A stretch of DNA of 64,000 bases, from assembly GCF_024362805.1 (NCBI RefSeq), contig NZ_CP093299.1, positions 2,574,001 to 2,638,000 of the forward strand. Reading direction: 5' to 3'. The translations under genes and the position numbers were made by a program. The DNA is from Salipaludibacillus sp. LMS25. Lineage in GTDB: Bacteria > Bacillota > Bacilli > Bacillales > Salisediminibacteriaceae. Below are positions 41,643-50,597 of this stretch, piece by piece (position 1 is the first letter of the stretch; the number at the start of each line of letters is the position of its first letter). The notes below the pieces were generated by a model. That model saw only the letters and a program-made list of their open reading frames with translations. It was not told where the DNA came from and made no database searches.

Positions 41643-43193
41643 ATGGTAGTACCTTACAGACACGAGCCATTTACAGATTTTACAGTTGAGGAGAATGACA
41701 AGGCATATCAGGAAGCTCTTGACTATGTAAAAGGTCAATTGGGCCAAGAATACCCCCTAATTATTAATGGTGAGAAAGTGTTTACTGAGGATAAAACAGT
41801 TTCTGAAAATCCATCTAACAAAGAAGAAGTTGTGGGACGCGTTTCTAAGTGTAATCGGGAATTGGCTGAAAAGGCGATGCAGGCTGCTGATGAGGCCTTT
41901 AAATCTTGGAAGAAGTGGGACCCGGCAGCACGGGCGAATATATTATTTAAAGCCTCTGCCATCATTCGCCGCAGGAAGCATGAGTTTTCAGCATGGTTGT
42001 CGTATGAGGCTGGAAAACCATGGAAAGAAGCGGATGCAGACACGGCTGAAGCGATTGATTTTCTGGAGTATTACGCTAGACAGATGCTCCGTTTAAAAGA
42101 TGGGATTGAGATAAATTCTAGAGAGGGTGAACATAATCAGTTCACTTACATGCCATTAGGTGTTGGAGTAACGATTTCGCCGTGGAATTTTGCTTTTGCG
42201 ATTATGGCTGGGACGACTGTCGGGCCTATGGTAGCAGGTAATACTATTTTATTGAAGCCTGCGAGCACGACACCGGTTATTGCCTATAAATTTATGGAGG
42301 TGCTACTCGAAGCAGGTCTTCCAAAGGGCGTTGTTAACTATATTCCAGGGAGCAGTGCTGAGATGGGAGACTATCTCGTCGATCATCCACGCACCCGATT
42401 TATTAACTTTACAGGTTCCAAAAAAGTAGGCCTTCATATCGCTGAAAGAGCGGCAAAAGTGCAAGACGGACAGATTTGGATGAAGCGTGTCATTGCTGAA
42501 ATGGGTGGAAAAGATACGATAATTGTAGATGACGATGCCGATTTAGATCTAGCAGCAGAATCAATCGTATATTCAGCATTTGGCTTCTCAGGCCAAAAAT
42601 GCTCAGCGTGCTCTCGGGCAATTATACATGAAAAAGTTTATGAGACAGTTCTAGAGAAAGTCGTTAATCATACGAAAGAATTAACGGTAGGACCGGTTTA
42701 TAAAGATAATGCCAACTTTATGGGACCTGTTAATGATCAAGCGGCGTTTGAGAAAGTGTTGAGTTATATTGAGATTGGTAAACAGGAAGGGAAACTTTTG
42801 GTCGGCGGTGAGGGGGATAATGGTACAGGTTATTTTATTAAGCCCACAGTTTTTGCTGATGTAGCGCCGGACGCCCGTATAATGCAAGAAGAGATTTTTG
42901 GCCCGGTAGTGGCTTTTGCGAAAGCCAAGGATTTTGATGAATTGATAGAGTTTGCCAATAATACTGAGTATGGGTTGACAGGTGCGGTTATTTCCAACAA
43001 TCGTGACCATCTCGAGCAGGCTCGTGAAGACTTCCACGTCGGAAACCTTTATTTTAATCGTGGGTGTACAGCTGCTATTGTCGGCTATCATCCGTTCGGA
43101 GGTTTCAATATGTCGGGAACCGATTCAAAGGCAGGCGGACCAGACTATCTACTTCATTTCTTACAGCCGAAAACGGTCTCAGATATGTTTTAA
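41643..43193 (+). CDS. rocA: 1-pyrroline-5-carboxylate (glutamate-semialdehyde) dehydrogenase
   Basis: NAD-dependent aldehyde dehydrogenase of 516 residues, the same length class as B. subtilis RocA. It oxidises glutamate-5-semialdehyde to glutamate. The catalytic Glu is in IAEMGGKDT and the catalytic Cys in [13 protein letters not shown]; cofactor region [12 protein letters not shown] and the C-terminal [21 protein letters not shown] are present. Start ATG 41643 agrees with the family N-terminus ([13 protein letters not shown]); TTG 41637 is closer to AAAGGAG and cannot be excluded. It is transcribed with rocD 15 bases downstream from the sigma-54 promoter. Confidence 0.95.
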   Translation: MVVPYRHEPFTDFTVEENDKAYQEALDYVKGQLGQEYPLIINGEKVFTEDKTVSENPSNKEEVVGRVSKCNRELAEKAMQAADEAFKSWKKWDPAARANILFKASAIIRRRKHEFSAWLSYEAGKPWKEADADTAEAIDFLEYYARQMLRLKDGIEINSREGEHNQFTYMPLGVGVTISPWNFAFAIMAGTTVGPMVAGNTILLKPASTTPVIAYKFMEVLLEAGLPKGVVNYIPGSSAEMGDYLVDHPRTRFINFTGSKKVGLHIAERAAKVQDGQIWMKRVIAEMGGKDTIIVDDDADLDLAAESIVYSAFGFSGQKCSACSRAIIHEKVYETVLEKVVNHTKELTVGPVYKDNANFMGPVNDQAAFEKVLSYIEIGKQEGKLLVGGEGDNGTGYFIKPTVFADVAPDARIMQEEIFGPVVAFAKAKDFDELIEFANNTEYGLTGAVISNNRDHLEQAREDFHVGNLYFNRGCTAAIVGYHPFGGFNMSGTDSKAGGPDYLLHFLQPKTVSDMF

Positions 43194-43208
43194 GAAAGGA
43201 GAGAACTT

Positions 43209-44402
43209 ATGACACTATCATCCGAGATTATTCATGTGACAGAAACATATGGAGCAAATAACTATCACCCTCTGCCAATTGTTATTTCAAAGGCAGAAGG
43301 TGTTTGGGTAGAGGACCCCGAAGGCAAGCGGTATATGGATATGCTAAGTGCTTATTCTGCTGTGAACCAAGGACATAGACACCCTAAAATCATCGAAGCT
43401 TTAAAACAACAAGCAGACCGAATCACGTTAACATCGAGAGCATTTCATAATGATCAGCTCGGGACCTTTTATGAAAAAGTATCTCGATTAACTGGAAAAA
43501 ACATGGTCTTACCTATGAATACAGGTGCAGAAGCAGTTGAAACAGCGGTGAAGGCTGTGAGACGTTGGGCTTATCGGGTGAAGGGAGTGGAAGCGAATAA
43601 GGCAGAAATTATCGTGTGCCAAGACAATTTTCATGGTCGCACGATGACGGCTGTTTCGTTGTCATCAAATGACACTTATAAACAAGATTTTGGCCCAATG
43701 CTTCCAGGGATTAAAGTGATTCCTTACGGTGATAGCGCTGCTTTAAAAGCCGCTATTACACCAAATACGGCTGCTTTCCTTTTTGAACCCATTCAAGGAG
43801 AGGCGGGAATAAATATTCCGCCACAAGGGTTTTTAAAGGAGGCGTATACGATTTGCAAACAAGAAGATGTGTTGTACGTAGCAGATGAAATCCAATGTGG
43901 TTTGGCCCGCTCAGGCAAAATGTTTGCATGCGATTGGGAAGAGGTGGAGCCCGATATATATATACTCGGTAAAGCTCTCGGAGGTGGTGTCATGCCCATC
44001 TCTGTCGTTGCAGCGAACGATGATATTCTCGGTGTTTTTGAGCCTGGCTCTCACGGTTCAACGTTTGGCGGTAACCCATTAGCATGCGCTGTTTCAATTG
44101 CGGCACTAGACGTTATAGAAGACGAAAAACTCGTCGAGAAATCTAATCGTCTCGGTGACTATCTAACGGAACAACTTAAAAATATTTCTAACCCGAACAT
44201 TAAGGAAGTGAGAGGTAGAGGGTTATTTATAGGGGTTGAGTTAACGGAGCCAGCTAGATCTTATTGTGAAAAGTTAAAGGAAAAAGGACTGCTATGTAAA
44301 GAGACTCACGAGAATGTTATTCGCTTCGCCCCTCCGCTTATTATTTCAAAAGAGGACCTCGATTGGGCAATTGAACAAATTAATGATGTGTTAACTTTGT
44401 AA
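43209..44402 (+). CDS. rocD: ornithine aminotransferase
   Basis: Class III PLP aminotransferase of 397 residues; it converts ornithine and 2-oxoglutarate to glutamate-semialdehyde and glutamate, feeding Roc[20 protein letters not shown], the active-site [17 protein letters not shown] and the PLP-lysine region [13 protein letters not shown] are conserved, as is [21 protein letters not shown] precedes the ATG. Arginase and transporters of the roc regulon are not here. Confidence 0.95.
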   Translation: MTLSSEIIHVTETYGANNYHPLPIVISKAEGVWVEDPEGKRYMDMLSAYSAVNQGHRHPKIIEALKQQADRITLTSRAFHNDQLGTFYEKVSRLTGKNMVLPMNTGAEAVETAVKAVRRWAYRVKGVEANKAEIIVCQDNFHGRTMTAVSLSSNDTYKQDFGPMLPGIKVIPYGDSAALKAAITPNTAAFLFEPIQGEAGINIPPQGFLKEAYTICKQEDVLYVADEIQCGLARSGKMFACDWEEVEPDIYILGKALGGGVMPISVVAANDDILGVFEPGSHGSTFGGNPLACAVSIAALDVIEDEKLVEKSNRLGDYLTEQLKNISNPNIKEVRGRGLFIGVELTEPARSYCEKLKEKGLLCKETHENVIRFAPPLIISKEDLDWAIEQINDVLTL

Positions 44403-44462
44403 AAGTGGTCTTAATATTGCTTTTCCTAGTACCCTCCGGTCACATAACGTGACCGGATTCCC

Positions 44463-44621
44463 TTTATCACAGATAACCGTCCGTAAAGCTCCCATGTCAG
44501 AATAGAGAGGAGAGCCCAATCGATATAAGCGGGAGCTAACGGACGCTAATGTCCTGATTGACTCAACTACCAATCAGTGGGAGAAGAACAAAAACCCCCA
44601 CTGATTGAAGGTTCGTTTTAT
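44463..44621 (+). repeat. dispersed repeat, class B, full length (locus 9)
   Basis: TTTATCACAG; outer stem CCGTCCGT against ACGGACG perfect; inner stem CTCCCATGT against AGCGGGAG partly decayed; second hairpin CAATCAGTGGGAG / CCCCACTGATTG; end GAAGGTTCGTTTTAT. It fills most of the gap between rocD and the proline dehydrogenase gene. Confidence 0.9.
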
Positions 44622-44649
44622 ATCAAACGTTAGAAAGGAGCTGTAAACT

Positions 44650-45555
44650 GTGATTACGCGGCATTTCTTTCTGTTTTTGTCTCAAAATAACTTTATTAAA
44701 ACGAGAGCGATGAAATGGGGGCCGAAGTTTGGTGCTAATTCGGTCATAGCAGGGGAAACGATTGAAGAAGCAATGGAAACAGTGCAGTTATTAAATGAAA
44801 AGGGGCTTGTAGCGACTGTCGATCATTTAGGGGAGTTTGTATACACAAGAGAGGAAGCAATAGATTCAGCCGATTATTGTGTAAGAACGTTAGAGGCGAT
44901 CGCAGCGAATAACGTGTCTTGTCACCTCTCATTAAAGTTAACGCAACTTGGCCTGGATGTTAATAGACAGCTGTGTCGTGATAATATGGTGAAAATCTTA
45001 GAGACGGCAGAAGAACTGGGTATTTTCGTCCGGATTGATATGGAAGATTATTCACATCTCGATGCCACATTAGAGCTATTGCATGAACTACGCCAGCGAT
45101 TTCAAAACGTGGGTACAGCGATACAAGGGTATCTTCATCGGGCAGTAAAAGATACCCGCGATTTAAAAGGAGTCAATCTTCGGTTAATTAAGGGAGCGTA
45201 CAAAGAATCACCAGATGTGGCTTACCAAAAACAAGAGGAAATTGATCATAATTATTTGAAAATTATTAAAACACATTTACGAAATGGGAGTTATGCAGCT
45301 ATTGCTACGCATGACCATCATATTATTGAAGACGTTATCGCCTATACGAAGAAACACGGAATTGAAAAAACACAATTTGAATTCCAAATGCTCTATGGTT
45401 TTAGACAAGACTTGCAATTAAAGATTGTTGAAGACGGTTATAAAATGCGGGTGTATGTCCCGTTCGGTAATGACTGGTATGGTTATTTTATGAGGCGTTT
45501 GGCTGAACGCCCACAAAATATTACGTTTGCTGTAAGAGGGCTTTTATCTAAATAG
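44650..45555 (+). CDS. proline dehydrogenase
   Basis: FAD enzyme of 301 residues, the short monofunctional form (PutB/PutM type). It oxidises proline to pyrroline-5-carboxylate, the substrate of RocA encoded just upstream. The beta/alpha barrel blocks are visible: LVATVDHLGEFVYTREEA, VSCHLSLKLTQLGLDV, FVRIDMEDYSHLDATLELL, LRLIKGAYKESPDVAY, ATHDHHIIE and VYVPFGNDWYGYFMRRLAERPQN. GTG start with AAAGGAGCTG upstream. It may be expressed separately, since a dispersed repeat lies between it and rocD. Confidence 0.95.
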   Translation: MITRHFFLFLSQNNFIKTRAMKWGPKFGANSVIAGETIEEAMETVQLLNEKGLVATVDHLGEFVYTREEAIDSADYCVRTLEAIAANNVSCHLSLKLTQLGLDVNRQLCRDNMVKILETAEELGIFVRIDMEDYSHLDATLELLHELRQRFQNVGTAIQGYLHRAVKDTRDLKGVNLRLIKGAYKESPDVAYQKQEEIDHNYLKIIKTHLRNGSYAAIATHDHHIIEDVIAYTKKHGIEKTQFEFQMLYGFRQDLQLKIVEDGYKMRVYVPFGNDWYGYFMRRLAERPQNITFAVRGLLSK

Positions 45556-45585
45556 AAGTGGTACGGTATAACATGAGTAACATGC

Positions 45586-45745
45586 TTTATCACAGATAAC
45601 CGTCTGTAAAAATCCGGCCTCAAAATAGAGAAGAGAGCTAACTCTATATAGGCGGAAGATATCGGGCGCTAATGTCCTGATTCACGCCCTTTCAATCAGT
45701 GGGAGAAGAACGAAACACCCATTCATGATTGAAGGGGCGTTTTAT
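45586..45745 (+). repeat. dispersed repeat, class B, full length (locus 10, left unit)
   Basis: TTTATCACAG; outer stem CCGTCTGT against ATCGGGCG; inner ATCCGGCCT against AGGCGGAAG; second hairpin CAATCAGTGGGAG against CATGATTG (damaged); end GAAGGGGCGTTTTAT. Its last five bases are also the left TTTAT of the following class A unit. Confidence 0.88.
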
Positions 45746-45897
45746 CCCACTCTTAAGGGTCAGTAAAACCCCCACCTCAAAACTTAAGAAGGTCGAAAAG
45801 TTTAGGTGGGGATAAACTGCCCCTAAAGGTCCGAAAAGTTAAATGAACAATCAGTGGGGATGAAGGAAAACTCCCACTGATTGAAGCTTAGCTTTAT
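45741..45897 (+). repeat. dispersed repeat, class A, full length (locus 10, right unit)
   Basis: TTTATCCCACTCTTAAGGG, CAGT, CCCCCACCT against AGGTGGGG, ACTGCCCC, then CAATCAGTGGGGA / TCCCACTGATTG and the GCTTTAT end. It is tandem with the class B unit. The pair occupies most of the 500-base gap between proline dehydrogenase and the Nudix gene. Confidence 0.9.
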
Positions 45898-45974
45898 GCA
45901 TTGATTATTCTGTCGTTTGAGGCTTCTTTAATGGGCTATGGAGGATAAAAAGTAAATGAAGTTTAATAACCGTC

Positions 45975-46003
45975 TTGCAAAGGGTATTTTTTTAATGTAT
46001 AAT
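45975..46003 (+). promoter_or_regulatory. promoter of Nudix regulator gene
   Basis: TTGCAA (45975-45980), 17 bases, TATAAT (45998-46003), a strong sigma-A promoter. A 26-base palindrome starts 3 bases after the -10. Confidence 0.75.
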
Positions 46004-46005
46004 AT

Positions 46006-46031
46006 AATTATTAAATAGCTAATTGATAATT
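46006..46031. promoter_or_regulatory. 26-base palindrome, candidate operator (NrtR-like autoregulation)
   Basis: Palindrome centred on TAGCTA: AATTATTAAATAG followed by CTAATTGATAATT, ten of thirteen positions symmetrical. It covers the transcription start region, where a repressor would act. A related half (CAATTAGCATAG) occurs about 80 bases before the nicotinate phosphoribosyltransferase start. Confidence 0.55.
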
Positions 46032-46057
46032 ATTCAGTGAGGTAAGGGGTGGCGAGT

Positions 46058-46843
46058 ATGGATGAAAACACTTTTTTAGAAAAATATGATTCAAGTAAAT
46101 ATGTGACACCAGATGGTTACACGTCAGATATGGTTATTTTTACAATTGTAGACAAAGAAATCGATGGAATGGGGGTACCTGATAAAGAACTGAAGGTGAT
46201 GTTGATTTTAAGAGATGACAAAGATACTGAAGGAAATCCGAATGTGGAAGGATTGAAGTGGGCTATTCCTGGAGGATTTGTGCGGGAAGATGAGACAGCT
46301 TTAGAAGCAGCAGCAAGAGAATTACTAGAGGAAACAGGTGTTCAAGGGTGTCAATTAGCACATTTTGGGGTTTATGACAAACCTAGAAGAGATCCACGAG
46401 GATGGGTTATATCAAATGCTCATTATGCGATCGTGCCTGAGAATGATTTAATAACTATGCAGGCGAATGATGATGCTAGAGACGTTCAATTATTTAGCTG
46501 GGAACAGATAGACGACTTAGATTTAGCATTCGATCATCACGAGATTATCAAGGATGCGTTTGAATGTCTTAAGAGAGATATATTGCAGACAACGGTAGCA
46601 AAAAATTTTTTAGAAGACGAGTTTACGGCAACGGAGCTGCAAAAAGTATTGCTAACGGTAACAGACAGATCAAGTATAAAAATAAAATCAGTTTGGATGA
46701 GAAATATTCAAGCCACTCCATTTATAGAAAAAGCAATAAATGACGAAGGGGATGTAAAAGTAACAAAAAAATATTCAAGAAGACCGTCAACATTATATAG
46801 ATTCAAAGATAATGGTGATGTACCTGTGGTCTCCATCTATTAA
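46058..46843 (+). CDS. Nudix-domain transcriptional regulator, NrtR-like
   Basis: A 261-residue protein with an N-terminal Nudix fold and a C-terminal winged-helix-like part. The Nudix box is complete: G-x5-E-x7-REL-x-EE-x-G-V in GGFVREDETALEAAARELLEETGV (about residues 75-98). The C-terminal third (FTATELQKVLLTVTDRSSIKIKSVWMRNIQATPFIE ... SRRPSTLYRFK) fits the DNA-binding winged helix of NrtR regulators, which sense ADP-ribose and control NAD genes. The next gene is the NAD-salvage enzyme, supporting this call. ATG 46058 is chosen over GTG 46049 because AAGGGGTGG lies 5-6 bases before it. The intact Nudix box means hydrolase activity is possible. Confidence 0.82.
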   Translation: MDENTFLEKYDSSKYVTPDGYTSDMVIFTIVDKEIDGMGVPDKELKVMLILRDDKDTEGNPNVEGLKWAIPGGFVREDETALEAAARELLEETGVQGCQLAHFGVYDKPRRDPRGWVISNAHYAIVPENDLITMQANDDARDVQLFSWEQIDDLDLAFDHHEIIKDAFECLKRDILQTTVAKNFLEDEFTATELQKVLLTVTDRSSIKIKSVWMRNIQATPFIEKAINDEGDVKVTKKYSRRPSTLYRFKDNGDVPVVSIY

Positions 46844-46982
46844 CACGGGTGAAATCAAGACTCAAAAGAGGTGTTGGTGTGAGTGATGACTCGAACGGTT
46901 TTGGCGATTGCTCTCTAAAGGTAGGAGCTTTCTGCTAAGTAAAAAAGTCTAAATAAGATAATTTAGATGAGGTTTCATATAG

Positions 46983-47030
46983 TTTTAGATAATCGTCCGA
47001 AAACTCTCACTGATTGAAGGGACGTTTTAT
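46983..47030 (+). repeat. dispersed repeat, class B short form (locus 11, left unit)
   Basis: TTTTAGATAATCGTCCGAAA then CTCTCACTGATTGAAGG and GACGTTTTAT. Central part deleted, as at 19259-19300. It shares TTTAT with the class A short unit that follows. Confidence 0.8.
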
Positions 47031-47080
47031 CCCACTCTTAAGGGTCAGTAAAACCCCCACTGATTGAAGTTTAGCTTTAT
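47026..47080 (+). repeat. dispersed repeat, class A short form (locus 11, right unit)
   Basis: TTTATCCCACTCTTAAGGG, CAGTAAAACCCCCAC joined to CTGATTGAAG, TTTAGCTTTAT end. Tandem after a class B short form. Together they occupy the centre of the 520-base gap between the Nudix and phosphoribosyltransferase genes; the rest of that gap shows no gene. Confidence 0.88.
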
Positions 47081-47366
47081 ATTCTGAAATAAGTGGTTTG
47101 TTGCGTATATCAAGTTAATAAATCTGGAAGGCGGTTAACTAGAATAAAAATTCGTTTGTTACTTTGCATATGAAGGGATAAATGAAAGCTGAAGGTAAGA
47201 AAAGACAAATGAAAGATTTGTGTTAGTTAGTGTCGTGACATGTTATGACAGACTATTCATTTTGAAATTGTTGAAGTGCTGTAACCAATTAGCATAGAGA
47301 GGGTATACATAGGTTTGGATAAATGATGCGAAATATCCTCATAAAAAACGAAAGGGGTGGTGTGTT

Positions 47367-48491
47367 ATGGTAGAACTAAGGCTAAAAGAGGAAGGAAAGC
47401 TTAAACGATTAACAAATAAAACATTTAAATTTGACGAGCGAGTTGGAGAAGGGTGGTACTCCGCAGTTTATTTTTTAAAAACGCGAAAGATAGCCGAGAA
47501 ATATAAAAAAAATACCGTTGTAACCATGCAGTTTTTTCAGAAAGAGAATGCGGTATTATGTGGTGTAGATGAGGTGATTGCGTTAATTGAAACATTTGCA
47601 GATAAACCTGAGGAACTAAAGATTAAAGCCTTACATGACGGGGATAAAATAACGCCTTTTGAATCTGTGTTAACGATAGAAGGGCATTACCATACGTTTG
47701 GCCATCTTGAAGGTGTAATTGATGGAATATTAGCAAGACGTACAAGTATCGCCACGAATGTATATAAGGTTGTGACAGAAGCACGGGATAAAAAGGTTAT
47801 CTTTATGGGAGATCGAGACGATCATTTTTCCAATCAAGTAGGGGACGGTTATGCCGCGTATATTGGAGGAATGACGGCTCAGGCAACCCATGCTATGAAT
47901 GAGTGGTGGGGAGAAAAGGGATTAGGGACAATGCCGCATGCTATGATTCAGATGTTTGGAGGAGATCTAGAAAAAGCCTGCAAGGCATATGTTGAAACAT
48001 TCCCGGAGGATGATTTGATTGCGTTGGTTGATTACAACAATGATGTCATTGGCGATGCGCTCAAAGTGGGGAAAGCATTCGGTAGAAGACTAAAAGGTGT
48101 TCGCGTAGACACATCAAAACAAATGATCGATCAGTACTTTATTAGGAATAATGAAGAACTTGGATTATTCGATCCTAGAGGTGTTAATCCAACATTAATT
48201 AAAGCGTTAAGAAAAGCATTGGATAATGAAGGACTAGACTATGTAGAGATAGTTGTAAGTGGTGGATTTACGGTTGAAAAAATAAGGAAATTTGAGCAAG
48301 AAAATACACCAGTTGATGTGTATGGAGTAGGTGGGAGTTTATTAAAGGTATCGATAGGATTTACCGGTGATAATGTCTTGCTGGATGGGAACGAAGAAGC
48401 TAAGAAGGGGAGAAGGTTTAACGATAATCAACGTTTAGAAGAGGTTTCGCTAGTAAAAAGAAGAAATAGTCCACGCGATGTTGAAGCATGA
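47367..48491 (+). CDS. nicotinate phosphoribosyltransferase
   Basis: A 374-residue enzyme of the short archaeal/bacterial NAPRTase type. It makes nicotinate mononucleotide from nicotinate and PRPP for NAD salvage. Conserved stretches include GEGWYSAVYFLKTRKI, SVLTIEGHYHTFGHLEGVIDGILARRTSIATNV, FMGDRDDHF, THAMNEWW and the phosphate-binding VVSGGFTVEKI...VDVYGVGGSLL. AAAGGGGTGGTG precedes the ATG. It stands after a Nudix-type regulator, which fits NrtR control of NAD salvage, though a pair of dispersed repeats separates the two. Confidence 0.93.
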   Translation: MVELRLKEEGKLKRLTNKTFKFDERVGEGWYSAVYFLKTRKIAEKYKKNTVVTMQFFQKENAVLCGVDEVIALIETFADKPEELKIKALHDGDKITPFESVLTIEGHYHTFGHLEGVIDGILARRTSIATNVYKVVTEARDKKVIFMGDRDDHFSNQVGDGYAAYIGGMTAQATHAMNEWWGEKGLGTMPHAMIQMFGGDLEKACKAYVETFPEDDLIALVDYNNDVIGDALKVGKAFGRRLKGVRVDTSKQMIDQYFIRNNEELGLFDPRGVNPTLIKALRKALDNEGLDYVEIVVSGGFTVEKIRKFEQENTPVDVYGVGGSLLKVSIGFTGDNVLLDGNEEAKKGRRFNDNQRLEEVSLVKRRNSPRDVEA

Positions 48492-48520
48492 ATAGATTAC
48501 TTTAAAAGGAATTTAAAAGA

Positions 48521-48584
48521 GAGGGGCGTTTTATCCCACTCATAAGGGGCAGTAAAACCCCCACTGATTGAAGCTTAGCTTTAT
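48521..48584 (+). repeat. dispersed repeat, class A short form (locus 12)
   Basis: GGGGCGTTTTATCCCACTCA then GGGGCAGTAAAACCCCCAC joined to CTGATTGAAGCTTAGCTTTAT. The leading GGGGCG resembles a class B right end, so this may be the remnant of a B-A tandem. It lies between the convergent 3' ends of the phosphoribosyltransferase and mgtE genes. Confidence 0.85.
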
Positions 48585-48724
48585 CATAGGGGGCGTTGGG
48601 AAGAATGATATTCTAGATGATAATATCAAGACCTGATGTGAACGAGTTGTCACTTTATGAATAGCCTAGTAGTGAGGTTGCCCGCTAGGTACTAACGAGA
48701 TTAGCAGGACAACCTCTTAACATG

Positions 48725-50068
48725 TCAGATGAGCATATGCATCAGACTTGTGGCGATACCGAAGTAAATTAGGAGTGAAAAAATATCATTAAGTGTTGTG
48801 ATTAAGGGGCCAGAAGCAACGGCAGGGTCAAGGCCTACCTTGTATAAAACTAACGGAATGATTGTCCCAGCCATCGTCCCAATGATTAATGTAGCTAAAA
48901 GACTGATGCCTACAACGACTCCGAACATAATGGACTGCCAGATTGTTGCCACAAAAAACACGAGTAGTCCACACACAAGACCGATAATAATACCTACTTT
49001 AAATTCACGCCATATAAGCTTTAACATGGTTTTTCGATCAGTTTCGTTTGTTACGAGCCCCCGGACGACGACAGCGAGAGATTGGGTGCCAGTGTTTCCT
49101 GTCATCCCTGCAATCATTGGCATAAAGAAAATAAGTGCGACGACTTGCTCTAAAGTATCCTCAAAGCTATCTAAAATGCTGCCTGAAATTAACCCGATAA
49201 ATAATAGCAAGATGAGCCAAGGCAAGCGTCGATATGACGCCACATAAGCTTTCGTCTGAAAATCGATATCCTTACCGGAAGCTGATAGCTTTTCGATATC
49301 TTCTTGGGCTTCCTCTAATACTACGTCAATAACATCATCGACTGTTACAATCCCTTTTAAGACATTCTGTTTATCAACGACTGGTACTGCAAGAAAGTCG
49401 TAACGCTGAATAATTTGTGCCACATCTTCCTGATCAGTATCGGCGGCTACTGAGATGACACGATTGAACATAATATCAAAGATCTTCTCGTTCATATCTG
49501 CTAAAAGGAGATCACGGTAAGAGACAACACCTACTAGCTTTTTGTGTTCATCAATGACATATAAGTAATAAATATTTCTCGTATACTCCGCGAAGCTTTT
49601 AAATTTATCTACAGCATCTCTTACGGTGTAATAATCTCTAATCCAGACGAATTCGTTCGTCATTATTCCACCAGCTGTTTCTGGTGGATAACTCATTAAA
49701 TGTTGAACTGTTTTAGATTCATCTATTTGCATCGCTGACAAGTATTCTTCCAGCTTTTCTTGAGAAATTTCACTAAGCAAGTCGGCAAGGTCATCATTGT
49801 CCATAATATCCATGACTTTGGAAGACTTTTCAATACCGAGCTTTTGAAGCACTTCCTTTTGCATATCAGGCTCTAATTCCATGACAAGGTCGGCGATATC
49901 TTTAGACGTTATAAAGGTCAAAAATTTAAAATGATGCTTCTCCGGAAGAGCTTTATATAATTCAGCTAAATCATAAGGGTGTAACTCTTCTGTCATATCC
50001 TGTAAAGCTGGTCTATTTTGCTCTTTCAAATACTTAATTGTTAAAACGGTTAATTTATCAGTATCCAT
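48725..50068 (-). CDS. mgtE: magnesium transporter MgtE
   Basis: A 447-residue Mg2+ channel. An N-terminal MgtE-N domain (ALQDMTEELHPYDLAELYKALPEKHHFKFL) is followed by two CBS domains (about 135-255, MTNEFVWIRDYYTVRDAV; VAVPVVDKQNVLKGIVTVDDVIDVV), the plug helix, and five membrane helices with the pore motif GNTGTQSLAVVVRGL and the Asp-rich DPAVASGPLITTLND. Cytosolic Mg2+ closes the channel. No M-box riboswitch was recognised upstream; the region is interrupted by a dispersed repeat 180 bases before the start. A GGGTGATCCC context with AAAGG precedes the ATG. Confidence 0.95.
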   Translation of the reverse strand: MDTDKLTVLTIKYLKEQNRPALQDMTEELHPYDLAELYKALPEKHHFKFLTFITSKDIADLVMELEPDMQKEVLQKLGIEKSSKVMDIMDNDDLADLLSEISQEKLEEYLSAMQIDESKTVQHLMSYPPETAGGIMTNEFVWIRDYYTVRDAVDKFKSFAEYTRNIYYLYVIDEHKKLVGVVSYRDLLLADMNEKIFDIMFNRVISVAADTDQEDVAQIIQRYDFLAVPVVDKQNVLKGIVTVDDVIDVVLEEAQEDIEKLSASGKDIDFQTKAYVASYRRLPWLILLLFIGLISGSILDSFEDTLEQVVALIFFMPMIAGMTGNTGTQSLAVVVRGLVTNETDRKTMLKLIWREFKVGIIIGLVCGLLVFFVATIWQSIMFGVVVGISLLATLIIGTMAGTIIPLVLYKVGLDPAVASGPLITTLNDIFSLLIYFGIATSLMHMLI

Positions 50069-50252
50069 AAAGGGATCACCCTTTCCTACTCATTCGTTCC
50101 AATCTCTAGCTACATTGTTAATGTTATCACTCGTTTAAGGTTCATGCACACGTTTTTAAAGGAAAAAAAGAAATAGTAACTGCTCGTTTTGATGCGGTAT
50201 GAAATGAGAGTGAAGAACGACACAGAAGTTGCAGTAAGTATATCTATATCCT

Positions 50253-50410
50253 TTTATCCCACTCTTAAGGGTCAGTAAAACCCCCACCTCAAAACTTAAG
50301 AAGGTGGAAAGTTTAGGTGGGGGATAAACTGCCCCTAAAGGTCCCATAAGTTAAACGAACAATCAGTGGGGGATGAAGGACAACTCCCACTGATTGAAGC
50401 TTACCTTTAT
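50253..50410 (+). repeat. dispersed repeat, class A, full length (locus 13)
   Basis: TTTATCCCACTCTTAAGGG, CAGT with ACTGCCCC, CCCCCACCT with AGGTGGGGG, CAATCAGTGGGGG with CTCCCACTGATTG, end GAAGCTTACCTTTAT. It lies in the 530-base gap between mgtE (5' side) and the oxidase genes; the remainder of that gap shows no gene. Confidence 0.9.
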
Positions 50411-50597
50411 GCCACTATCTAACTATCTTAGTGGCGTCACACGTCATGTTTTAAAACGTAATAAAATAAATATGCAAGTCTTTTGGGCTCTTTCTTAAAA
50501 TGGATGTCATGGGACGAAAACGTTATAGAAGAAAGGATTTAAACCGATGAGAAAGAAAAACACCGCTACGTTGTATCCCATAACGGTGTTTAGTATG

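Noticed and set aside
50069..50250. M-box magnesium riboswitch upstream of mgtE
   Set aside because: No match to the conserved M-box helices was seen, and the region is short and interrupted by a repeat element.
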